A stretch of DNA of 43,733 nucleotides from Russula earlei (Eukaryota > Basidiomycota > Agaricomycetes > Russulales > Russulaceae), in the NCBI GenBank assembly GCA_025769875.1, contig JAGFNK010000435.1, positions 1 through 43,733 of the forward strand. The letters are read 5' to 3'. The number at the start of each line of letters is the position of its first letter. Within the stretch, counting starts at the first letter, position 1. Made by a program: the position numbers and the translations under genes. Below, piece by piece: positions 1 through 7,673 of this stretch. Under the pieces are notes generated by a model that was not told the DNA's origin, ran no database searches, and worked only from the letters and a program-made list of their open reading frames with translations.

Positions 1-295
1 GCCATGATGTCATTGGAGCTAAATGTTGTCATATGAGTTATGCAACAAGTTGTAGGAGTCCATTCTGCTGTTTTGGGTCCTTGGTGGCTGAGTGGCCATG
101 TGGCTGCCACGTGATGATTACCCAATTAGGAAATGGGTGTCTAGTCATGTCATAGTGCCTTTGTGACAGCAATATCTTGTACCACAGGAAGAGTAGCCCA
201 TGAGATAGAAGTGGATTGACGATGTAAAGTGAGCAGGGTTTCCTTTGAGTGAAATTGGACAATATCTGGCCAGGACTTGGCCTTTGTTCACAACA
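1..295 (-). mobile_element. Start of a 3' LTR, family A (runs off the left edge)
   Basis: Read on the minus strand, this begins TGTTGTGAAC at 295 and runs off the window. It is closely similar over about 290 bp to plus-strand DNA beginning at 32946, which defines LTR family A. A purine tract and an integrase/chromodomain remnant lie just upstream on the same strand, so this is the 3' LTR of the decayed gypsy element at 620-1929. Only the U3 start is in the window. Confidence 0.75.
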
Positions 296-310
296 TTCAT
301 CCCCTCTTTA
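296..310 (-). other. Polypurine tract of element A
   Basis: On the minus strand AAAGAGGGGATGAA directly precedes the LTR start at 295. A purine run touching the 3' LTR is the usual plus-strand primer of LTR retrotransposons. It confirms the orientation of the element and the LTR boundary. Confidence 0.7.
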
Positions 311-619
311 TGGACTTGTTGCTCCTGCAATGGGTAGGGGTTCTTTGCTTCTTTGAAAGATGGAGTAAAGTCAATAGCCTAATTTGCATATGAAAAGTCG
401 AAGTCTGTTTGTTCATGGGGAACTTCCTTATGTTCTATGGCTTGTTTTAGGGATAGCAGTGGTTGGCTGGGTACAGGTGATCATAGGAGTTCTTTGAAAG
501 GTTCTTTGATAATGGGGGTAGAGATAGTCATCAACAGAAGTCATGGTAGAAGTCACTATTCAGGGGTTACCCCTGGTGGGAATTGTTTTAAGCACTTTTG
601 GATATTTCCAATGGAAGTT

Positions 620-1929
620 TTTGACAAGTAGTTGCACTTTTGTTAAGTTAGATGCTGGTTCCCAAGTATTCTCTGCAGCAGTGTATCCTTTCCATTTAAC
701 TAGATATTGAATCCCTTTGTGGTTTGGGGAGAGTCAAGAGTCTAAGATTTATTCTACTTCATACTGTTCTTCTCCTTCAACTAGTATAGGCAGCAGGTTC
801 AAGAAGTTAGGACCATGGGCAAAGGTTTCCTTGTAAGGTTTAATCAGAGAATGGTGAAAAACTGGATGTATCCTCCAAGACTTCGGTAACTTGAGGTGAA
901 TGTTTACTGGATATGCAGTGATGACTTTAAATAGTCCATAGCATCAAGGGGCTAGTTTTGCTTTTGGGTGAGTGGTTCATAGATTTGTGGCCTCCAACCA
1001 TACTTGATCTCCTTTTTTAAAGCAAAATGTCAAGGATTGAGGTCCTGATTGCTTCATGATTTCAGCTGCTCAGTTCAGGGAAGTGGCTACTTCTTCTCTA
1101 AGTTGGTTTAGACTGGTTAATCATTCTTGGATTGAGGGGAACTTTGATGTAAAGGCAAGGGGTGGGGCAAACATTGGGTTAAAGCCATACCAGACCTCAA
1201 AAGGGGATTTATTCATAGCACTATGTTGTCTGGCATTATGTGCAAACTTCATGAAGGGAACTAGTTCTGCCCAATTGTCAGATTGGTGGTTGCAAATATT
1301 TGTAGGTATTGTTCTAGTTCTTAATTAACTCGTTCTGTTTCTCTATCTGTCTGTGGATGGTATGCAGTGCTAAGTGATACTTTAACGTTCAATTTCTTCC
1401 ATAGTTCTTGAGTAACTTTTGCTGCAAATTGGGGGCCTCTGTCTGATATTATTTGAGCTGGAAGGCCTATTCTTCTCCAGACATTATTCATGATTAGCGT
1501 TGCTGTTTCTTCTGCTGTGATTGTCTTGTGACAAGGTGTAATGATTATTGCTTTTCTGAATCAATCGACAATGATTAGGAGGCTGTCAAAGCCTTGTGAA
1601 ATTGGTAGGTCTGTGATAAAGTCCATGGTAATGTTTTTCCATCCTTCTCCAGCTGGTGTAATTGGTACAAGGGGTGTTTCTGTCTTTGGGCAGTTTTTTG
1701 TGCTTTGGCAAATTGCATGGCCCTCTACATAACTTTTGACATAGGTTAGCATTCCTGGCCACCAATAGTTTTGACTGATTAGTTCATAAGTTTTCCACTG
1801 GCCAGGGTGTCCTGTGCCAAGAGAGTCATGGTGTAGTTTCAGAATCCTTTTTTGTAGGGTGTCATTGTTTGGGATGTAGACTTTTCCTTTAAATAATATT
1901 AGTTCATCTTCAAGGTTGCAGTCTTGTAC
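620..1929 (-). pseudogene. Decayed Ty3/gypsy pol: integrase and chromodomain remnant
   Basis: Translating the minus strand from 1929 downward gives an integrase zinc-binding region. It has a GTGHPGQW-type His motif and YWWPGM, with one zinc Cys apparently replaced in EGHAICQ. The catalytic core follows, with MDFITDLP near 1640 and SDRGPQF then [11 protein letters not shown] near 1340-1440. A chromodomain core, YLVKWKGYTAAENTWEP, lies near 650-710. Stops interrupt it at several points, so it is not functional. Protease, RT and RNase H should lie above 1929 but are absent: the sequence there switches abruptly to a plus-strand LTR. The assignment to chromodomain Ty3/gypsy is firm; the missing half was lost or displaced. 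Confidence 0.85.
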
Positions 1930-2758
1930 ATGTCATGAACCATTTCCTGGAGGGGCCCTTGAAGGACCCTTCCTTATTAGAAAAACCCAGCCTCTATGGT
2001 GCCACCCTGTTCACACAGCAGACAAAAGGGGTGAGTAGAGGTGTCTACAATATTGCATGCACATTGTCACATGAGCAATTCTCGGCACAATTGACATACA
2101 GCAAGCCCTACTTAGTGGCAACCCTTTTAGCAATAAAGGACAGTATTATAGCCCCTCTAAGGACCCTTTAGGATGACTCTAAGTGCTCTGCAAATGACAT
2201 TAACAAGATACTAAAGGCCATACAACACATTATTAGACTAACTCTAATAACCTTAAACAAACTATAAAGTAATACTAAGGACCTCCTTAATAGAAGTATT
2301 AGGGTCAACTCTAAGGACCCTGATAGAACTATATAAGGGGCCTTATAAGCAACTCTATTCCCTGAACCAAACTACAAGTCCTCAAATGACTGGCCCTAAA
2401 CTAACTGACAATAAATGAATCAGGTGCTTGGCACGTGCACTAAAGCAGTGAACATGTGGACAGTAAAGGCTCTTGCTCATCAATAGGAGCCTTCTTACTC
2501 AGCAGCTTGCTGAGCATGACTGAGCATGCTCAGTAAGTGTACTCCAACTTCTTACTCATCCATCAATGGTGCATGATAACAAGGTTATGACTTGTTCCCT
2601 ATTTAGCAGTTCTCTTGTAATATATAAGCGCTCAATAAAGTAGTGGACAGTCTTCAGGCTGTCCATTTGAATTGTGGCACTCTATTACCAAGGGTACTCC
2701 TTTAGGACCACCCTATCTAGCATGCCCTGGCCCTCTCTCTTCATGATCATCTCTCACA
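1930..2758 (+). mobile_element. LTR related to family A, plus strand
   Basis: It begins TGTCATGAACC and can be ended at TCTCACA. It shares the downstream architecture of LTR A (32946-33637): a TATATAAG box near 2620, a GGCTGTCCATTTG block near 2660, and a following segment with ACCAGTCCC and TGGTA. It is longer and diverged, so it is an old relative rather than a copy. No matching 3' LTR is visible. The exact ends are inferred from TG..CA and from the site that follows. Confidence 0.55.
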
Positions 2759-2760
2759 AC

Positions 2761-2782
2761 TGGTACCAGTCCCTCTCTGGTA
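2761..2782 (+). other. Candidate tRNA primer-binding site
   Basis: TGGTACCAGTCCC starts two bases after the proposed LTR end. It resembles initiator-Met-type binding sites, which begin TGGTA. A similar ACCAGTCCCC sits at the same place after the second family-A LTR (33640). The exact tRNA is not determined. Confidence 0.4.
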
Positions 2783-2945
2783 TCTGTTACTCATTTGGAC
2801 TATCCTCTTAGCCAATGTCATCTTGGAACTCAGTCAACTTGTCTCCGAGCTCCTCTCTCACTCTTGAACTGGATTGTTCAACAGTGAGTCCTGACAGTAG
2901 ACCTTTGGATAATTGTCTTGGTCCATTCTTTATAATAATTGCTAA

Positions 2946-3022
2946 TGTTGTGATCTACCCCCTTGTTGGTTCGCTCAAAACTTCTTTTGTTACTGTTCCC
3001 TTTTGTCACCCTTGTCCCCTTG
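2946..3022 (+). mobile_element. Solo LTR, family B, first part (interrupted)
   Basis: It begins TGTTGTGATCTACCCCC and matches the start of the solo LTR at 19502. The rest resumes at 9761 after the young gypsy insertion. The full LTR is about 621 bp, flanked by GCTAA at 2941-2945 and 10310-10314. No internal region of this family is attached, so it is a solo LTR. Confidence 0.9.
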
Positions 3023-3345
3023 TGTCACCGCCGCGTACGGTACTCAGAGTTCGAACGTGAGAGCCTTAGGTAAGCACACGTCCAACGTGGCTCGAGAGAG
3101 AAAGAGAGAGAAAAGATAGAGAGAAGTGGGCGAGAAAGCGACTGCTATTGTTCGTGGGGGAATACGACAAAAGATTCGACTTGCCCTCTCTTAGGCTTAG
3201 GGCAAGTCCTTATATACACTACTGAGCAGCCTCGTGTCCCCTTCGCTACGATACTGCGGCACCACATCAAAGCTCGAATGGTCGAACCGCGCGACCGTTG
3301 CGACTTCCCGTGCAACGTGGCCCACGAGTGGGGCTGGCGGTGTCA
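3023..3345 (-). repeat. 3' LTR of the young element
   Basis: 323 bp, apparently identical to 9438-9760. In element orientation it begins TGACACCGCC and ends GGCGGTGACA. It contains TATATAA on the minus strand near 3210-3216. The last codons of ORF3 run into its U3. Confidence 0.95.
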
Positions 3346-5539
3346 TCACCCTCGTCGAGATTGGGACGTCCCGGACCATGGTTGCGCCATCCGGCCAGGG
3401 AGACTCGGCGCGCGTAGGGGGTCCCGTCCCACGACACGCGAATGTGAGAGACGCGGTCGGCGAGTTGGGCGGCCTCGAGTCGGTAGCGCGCGCGGTTCTG
3501 GGATTCCCGCGCCGTCCTGAGCTCGGCCTCCTTCTGAGCGATGTCGGCTTGGAGGGCGACGATGTGTTCGTCCCAGCCCCTGTAATGCTGGATGTCGGCT
3601 GCCAGCCCCCAATCGTCTGCCTTGCCAGTTTCTTCGAGTAGACGGTGGAAGGTGGGAGAGTTGGCTCCCATCTGCTTGAGGAGCCAATTGGGGAGGACGT
3701 CAATGGGGCCGATGGGGTCGTCGACTGGGGAGGCAAATATCTCCATGCCGATGCGGGGATCGTCGTCGGAGTCTCCCATGACTCCGACGACCATGGTGGG
3801 GGAATGGGGGCTGCGTTGGACGAAACGCGCGAGTTGCGCGCGTCCCTCGGTCCCAGGGAGCCAAAGTCCCGGGGCATGCCCCATGTTGGGGACGAATCCC
3901 TCAGGGCAAACGGCGAGCGCGGGTCGTTCAGTGGCTCGTTGAAGGCGTTCGGTGAGGTCGACCAGGGTATCGGCCTGGTGGGAGGCTTGCAGCTCGGCGC
4001 GTAAGAGGGCTTCGGTGCGCGCAGCCAGTTCCATTTCGCGCGCAGCCACCGTGAGAAGAACCCCGGCCACCATCCCACGGAGGGTGTCGGGGTCGAGCTC
4101 AGGCTGCCCGTTGAGGACCGCGGCGATCGATCTAGGGGAGAGGGGGCCCTCTGGGACGACGACGTCGGCATTGACAAGAGTGGGAGTGGGCGAGGAAGTG
4201 CGGGATTCAGGGAGCATGGTTTGGTGAGGTTACTGGTGTTTAGCTGGGGGGTCTTTATAGCTAGCGGGAGTGTGGCCCTCTGGGACTTATGATATTTTGG
4301 AAGCAGAGGCAGGAGTCCTGGATACTGCGGATTGATCCACGTACTATCGCTCATTGGTTGGCCCTCCCATTGCACAAGGTACTGTAATCGCTTCTGAGGG
4401 CCGTGCCTTCTGTGATTGAGAACAGTTCCTATCTTGGGCTGAAGCCCCTCGGTGGCTGTGGGCGTCGGGGGGGTAACCAGAGTATGAGGACCAAATTCGG
4501 CCGTGTGGTGACACGGGCGTAGTAGGGACGCATAGAACACATCGTGGATGCCCCAATTTTTCAGCAGCTGTAGTTGGAAGGCTAGAGGGGATACTCTTCG
4601 CAGAATCTTAAAGGGTCCATGGCGACGGGGGGCCAGTTTGGGGCTAAGATAAGGGAGCTGTAAATTGGTGGCCTCTAACCACACGTGTTGCCCCTCGGCG
4701 TAGGTTGGCCGTGGAGTCCCTTGATTCTGGGCGACCAGGTTCAACGCGCTGCGGGCTTGTCGGCGCTTCTGTTCCATGCGTTGCAGTCGTTGCTCCACTG
4801 CCTCGTTGTTGGTTTCCACACCCTGTGGATGGAGGATAGGTTGGTACCCTAGGAGCGCTTGGTTGGGGGTCATCCCCAGCGTGGAATTGGTGGTGTTATT
4901 GTGAACTGCCGAGGCAATTCCTAGCCATTGACTCCAGTCGGTCTGGTCCATAGTGATGAGGCGCAAGTACTGTTCGACCCATTGATTCTTGCGTTCTGAC
5001 AGTCCGTCCGTTTGGGGGTGGAACGCCGTTGATAGGTTTTGTTTAATGTCTAGGCGTGCGTGCAGTGCTCGACCAAAGTGGGAGACAAACTGCGGGTCTC
5101 GGTCGGTAATTACCTTGGTCGGGAGGCCGAACCATCGGTATACATGATCCAGGTATAGCTGTGCGATCCCGGGTCCCGTGATGTTGGTGGTGCACGGTAG
5201 GAATATTGCTGCTCTGGAGCAGCCATGATCCACAATAGTGAGAATGGCATCATATCCTTGACTCTTAGGCAACTGGGTGATGAGGTCCATTGACACATGC
5301 CTGAATGGTTGAGTGTTCGCTCCCGTGGGAATGCGGTATAGGGGGGTGCATGGGGAGTGAGTTTGGATCTTGTTACGTTGGCATGTGTCGCATCCTTTGA
5401 CGTATTCGGCGATCCAGGACCTCATATATGGCCACCAATATTCTGCTGTCACTCGCCTCAAGGTTTCGTCTCTTCCAGGGTGGCCGTTAGTCGGTCCTTC
5501 GTGGGCAAGCTGGGCTATCCGTCGCTTAAGGTTTTGTTC
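3197..5539 (-). CDS. Integrase and chromodomain (3' part of pol)
   Basis: This frame continues pol after a +1 frame change in the C-run at 5540-5546. Counting residues from 5461, it holds the rest of the HHCC zinc finger (C24, C27 in CDTCQ; the two His lie just upstream). The integrase core follows, with D59 (MDLITQLP), D120 (TDRDPQF) and E156 (TDGLSERK), a D-60-D-35-E spacing typical of retroviral-type integrases. Then come a GPFKILRR-type C-terminal domain (~280-300) and a chromodomain (~342-392, LQYLVQWEGQP). Chromodomains direct integration to chromatin. There is no convincing internal start; it should be made as part of Gag-Pol. The open tail beyond residue ~415 (4217-3197) overlaps ORF3 and is low-complexity, so the true pol end is uncertain. 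Confidence 0.9.
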   Translation of the reverse strand, partial: EQNLKRRIAQLAHEGPTNGHPGRDETLRRVTAEYWWPYMRSWIAEYVKGCDTCQRNKIQTHSPCTPLYRIPTGANTQPFRHVSMDLITQLPKSQGYDAILTIVDHGCSRAAIFLPCTTNITGPGIAQLYLDHVYRWFGLPTKVITDRDPQFVSHFGRALHARLDIKQNLSTAFHPQTDGLSERKNQWVEQYLRLITMDQTDWSQWLGIASAVHNNTTNSTLGMTPNQALLGYQPILHPQGVETNNEAVEQRLQRMEQKRRQARSALNLVAQNQGTPRPTYAEGQHVWLEATNLQLPYLSPKLAPRRHGPFKILRRVSPLAFQLQLLKNWGIHDVFYASLLRPCHHTAEFGPHTLVTPPTPTATEGLQPKIGTVLNHRRHGPQKRLQYLVQWEGQPMSDSTWINPQYPGLLPLLPKYHKSQRATLPLAIKTPQLNTSNLTKPCSLNPALPRPLPLLSMPTSSSQRAPSPLDRSPRSSTGSLSSTPTPSVGWWPGFFSRWLRAKWNWLRAPKPSYAPSCKPPTRPIPWSTSPNAFNEPLNDPRSPFALRDSSPTWGMPRDFGSLGPRDARNSRVSSNAAPIPPPWSSESWETPTTIPASAWRYLPPQSTTPSAPLTSSPIGSSSRWEPTLPPSTVYSKKLARQTIGGWQPTSSITGAGTNTSSPSKPTSLRRRPSSGRRGNPRTARATDSRPPNSPTASLTFACRGTGPPTRAESPWPDGATMVRDVPISTRVMTPPAPLVGHVAREVATVARFDHSSFDVVPQYRSEGDTRLLSSVYKDLP
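3267..4217 (-). CDS. ORF3: extra coiled-coil protein downstream of the chromodomain
   Basis: A 316-residue frame with a good ATG at 4217, about 70 nt past the end of the chromodomain, stopping 79 nt inside the 3' LTR. It is not a known retrotransposon enzyme. Two stretches are rich in Ala, Glu, Arg and Leu and should form coiled coils (residues ~60-95 and ~225-262). The middle has a short motif set: PALAVCPEG, then GLWLPG, TMVVGVMG, and GLAADIQHY. These align in order with PLAICEG, GPPWFVY, PMLLGTMG and GALADIYHL in the post-integrase ORF of old element C (15722-19398). That shared placement and motif order argues it is a genuine protein. The integrase frame is also open through this region but reads as Ser/Pro/Thr-rich low complexity. 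Function unknown; a structural or accessory role is a guess. Confidence 0.7.
   Translation of the reverse strand: MLPESRTSSPTPTLVNADVVVPEGPLSPRSIAAVLNGQPELDPDTLRGMVAGVLLTVAAREMELAARTEALLRAELQASHQADTLVDLTERLQRATERPALAVCPEGFVPNMGHAPGLWLPGTEGRAQLARFVQRSPHSPTMVVGVMGDSDDDPRIGMEIFASPVDDPIGPIDVLPNWLLKQMGANSPTFHRLLEETGKADDWGLAADIQHYRGWDEHIVALQADIAQKEAELRTARESQNRARYRLEAAQLADRVSHIRVSWDGTPYARRVSLAGWRNHGPGRPNLDEGDDTASPTRGPRCTGSRNGRAVRPFEL
3346..3356 (-). other. Weak polypurine tract of the young element
   Basis: GACGAGGGTGA precedes the 3' LTR on the minus strand. It is only moderately purine-rich and also encodes part of ORF3, so it is a tentative plus-strand primer. Confidence 0.4.
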
Positions 5540-7667
5540 GGGGGGGTATTACAACGGTGTCTCTGAACATCCATAAGCCTCGTGTCCGGTGGTGGGTGAT
5601 GCCGAATGTTCGTGCCCAAGTCTTCATGAGGGTGCTGTGTCGGTTCTGGGCCTGTTGAATGCGTCCCTCGGTGGAGCCTGCGATCAGCGTGCGGGTGAAC
5701 ATTCGGGGCGGCAATACCGTGACGTCTTCATTGTCGTTTTGTCCAACGTCTGACTCCCACGGTCTGGAGAGGAGATCGGCCGCTACGTGGATTTTGCCAG
5801 GTACATGCTTGATTTCTAGCCAATAGTCTTGTAGTTGGGTAATCCAGCGGGCCACTCGTCGATTGATCTTCCTCGGATGTTTCCAGTATGTGAGGTTGGC
5901 GTGATCAGTTAGTAGTGTGATGGGGTGTTGGGTTCCCAACAGATGGTGGCGCCAGTGTTCCAAAGCTTTGATGACTGCTAACAGTTCTCGCTCATAAATG
6001 TCGTAGTTGCGTTCCGCGGGGGAGAAGGTGGTCGAAAAATACATGATGGGGTGTAGACGAGGTTTCGGGTGTGTCGCGGTGGGTTCTCCCCCCTGCGAGA
6101 GTATGGTGCCCACGCCATATCCTGAAGCGTCTGTCTGGAGTGTGAACGGTTTGGCGTAATCGGGTTGGGTCAGGACAGGCTTTTGGCACATGAGGGTTTT
6201 GAGTTGGTCAAATGCGGCTTGCTGTAGCTTGTCCCATACCCAGGTGGCCGCCTTTTTGGTCAGGTCTAGTAGGGGTCGTGCAATTTTGGAGTAGTTGGGG
6301 ATGAAGTATCGATAGAAACCTGTGAACCCCAGGAAGGCTCGGATGTCGGTGTGATTTCGGGGTATCTTCCAGTGTCGCACGGCGTCCACCTTCTTTTCCT
6401 CCATGGCTATTTGGTTGTTTCGTATGACGACACCGAGGAATTCTACTTGTTTCTGTTCAAATTGGCACTTTTCTGGTTTGAGGTACAAGTCGTGTTTCGC
6501 GAGTTTGTCTAGTACTTGGTGGACGCGGCGTTGATGTTCGAGGGCATCGGGCCCTGTGGCTATCAGAATGTCGTCCATGTAAATGGTGAGCCAGTCTTCG
6601 CGTAACTCGTGCTCAAAAATAGCGTTCATCATGGTTTGAAAGGTGGCCGGGGAGTTGGTGAGTCCGAAAAACATAACAGTGGGTTCAAAGAGTCCTTCGT
6701 TGGTTACAAAGGCTGCTTTCCACTGGTCTCCCTCTTTGATGCGGACGTTGTTGTACCCCCATCGGATGTCGAATTTGGAAAACAGGGACTTCCCCCGCAC
6801 CTTGTTAATTAGCTGCGGTATGAGGGGTAAGGGGTAGCAGTTGCGGATGGTCCATTCGTTTAGTCGTCGGTAGTCTTGTACGGGTCGCAATTTACCGTCT
6901 TTCTTTTTGATGAAGAAGAAGGGGGCTGCATAAGGGCTCTGTGATGGGCGGATGTATCCCTTTTTGAGGTGCTCTTTGACAAAGTTTCGCAGTTCCTCTT
7001 GCTCGGGTTGGGACAATGGGTATATCTTTCCTGGTAGGGTCGCGGGAGCACCTGGTTTGAGCTCTATCGCGTGGTCCCAAATTCGTGGTTCGGGGAATCT
7101 CTGGGCCGCTTTTTCGCTAAATACCTGGGAGTGGCATTGATAAGCGGCAAGAATCTTGGTAGGCGAGCTGTGTTCGGGCTCAATCAGGGTGACCCGTCCT
7201 AAGAATAACTGTTCAGGACAAGGTGGTCGTGCGATGATGGGTAAGTGTCCCTCGTCGATCCATCCGTGCACCCAGTCGACCCATGGTTGGAAGGCCGCGA
7301 ACCATGGATACCCGAAGATAGCCTTGTGTTCCCCCAGTTCTGCGAGGTAGAAGCGCATTTGTATTGTTCTGTCACCTACTCGCAGGTCTAGGTCGGTGTA
7401 TGCTCGGATTTTCCCTTGTTTGTTAGGTGTGCCATCGACGTTTAGCAGGGAGCGGGGTTCTTTCATAGTAGAGATGGGAAGCCCTAGTTCTTGGGCATAG
7501 GATTGACTCAGGAAGTTCTCAGTGGCTCCTGAGTCTAATAGTGTGGTGGTTTCAGCCCTCTTGCGATCCGTATGAAAATAGCATTTAACTGTCATCGACT
7601 TCCTTTTTGACAAGTACACATTACGGTCACGACTCCTGATCCAGGCTGTACAGATCAGGCTGAGGGA
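5526..7667 (-). CDS. Pol: aspartic protease, reverse transcriptase, RNase H
   Basis: The -1 frame relative to gag, entered at the slippery site ending at 7667. Counted from the codon at 7619 (GTG, not a likely initiator) it shows a retropepsin motif LLDSGATENFL (residues 27-37). Reverse transcriptase has its first catalytic Asp in SKFDIRWGYN (D284) and YMDD at 347-350. RNase H has TDASGYG near residue 485. This is the gypsy order. All catalytic motifs look intact. It reverse-transcribes the element RNA inside virus-like particles and processes Gag-Pol. The frame ends at 5526 because of the extra C at 5540-5546; integrase follows in the next frame. Confidence 0.94.
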   Translation of the reverse strand, partial: SLSLICTAWIRSRDRNVYLSKRKSMTVKCYFHTDRKRAETTTLLDSGATENFLSQSYAQELGLPISTMKEPRSLLNVDGTPNKQGKIRAYTDLDLRVGDRTIQMRFYLAELGEHKAIFGYPWFAAFQPWVDWVHGWIDEGHLPIIARPPCPEQLFLGRVTLIEPEHSSPTKILAAYQCHSQVFSEKAAQRFPEPRIWDHAIELKPGAPATLPGKIYPLSQPEQEELRNFVKEHLKKGYIRPSQSPYAAPFFFIKKKDGKLRPVQDYRRLNEWTIRNCYPLPLIPQLINKVRGKSLFSKFDIRWGYNNVRIKEGDQWKAAFVTNEGLFEPTVMFFGLTNSPATFQTMMNAIFEHELREDWLTIYMDDILIATGPDALEHQRRVHQVLDKLAKHDLYLKPEKCQFEQKQVEFLGVVIRNNQIAMEEKKVDAVRHWKIPRNHTDIRAFLGFTGFYRYFIPNYSKIARPLLDLTKKAATWVWDKLQQAAFDQLKTLMCQKPVLTQPDYAKPFTLQTDASGYGVGTILSQGGEPTATHPKPRLHPIMYFSTTFSPAERNYDIYERELLAVIKALEHWRHHLLGTQHPITLLTDHANLTYWKHPRKINRRVARWITQLQDYWLEIKHVPGKIHVAADLLSRPWESDVGQNDNEDVTVLPPRMFTRTLIAGSTEGRIQQAQNRHSTLMKTWARTFGITHHRTRGLWMFRDTVVIPPRTKP
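5540..5546 (-). other. 7-C run that breaks the pol frame
   Basis: On the minus strand the pol frame reads CCC CCC CGA and ends 12 nt later at TAA. With six C instead of seven it continues directly into the integrase zinc finger (motif AHEGPTNGHPG). This is either a real one-base insertion, a homopolymer assembly error, or a +1 shift on a slippery proline run before a CGA codon. I favour mutation or error. Confidence 0.8.
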
Positions 7668-7673
7668 AAATTT
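7635..7673 (-). promoter_or_regulatory. -1 programmed ribosomal frameshift signal (gag to pol)
   Basis: On the minus strand the gag frame reads TCA AAT TTT, so the heptamer A-AAT-TTT (7673-7667) is in exact X-XXY-YYZ phase. Seven nucleotides later a perfect 7-bp stem CCTGATC/GATCAGG (7659-7653 with 7641-7635) closes an 11-nt loop and covers the gag stop (7657-7655). The pol frame is open upstream to 7685, so the frames overlap by 31 nt. Heptamer, spacer and stem match the established architecture of -1 frameshift sites. Confidence 0.85.

Noticed and set aside
3234..4227. Plus-strand frames of 80-135 codons across the young element's 3' end
   Set aside because: They are antisense shadows of ORF3 and the integrase tail in GC-rich DNA, with no motifs.
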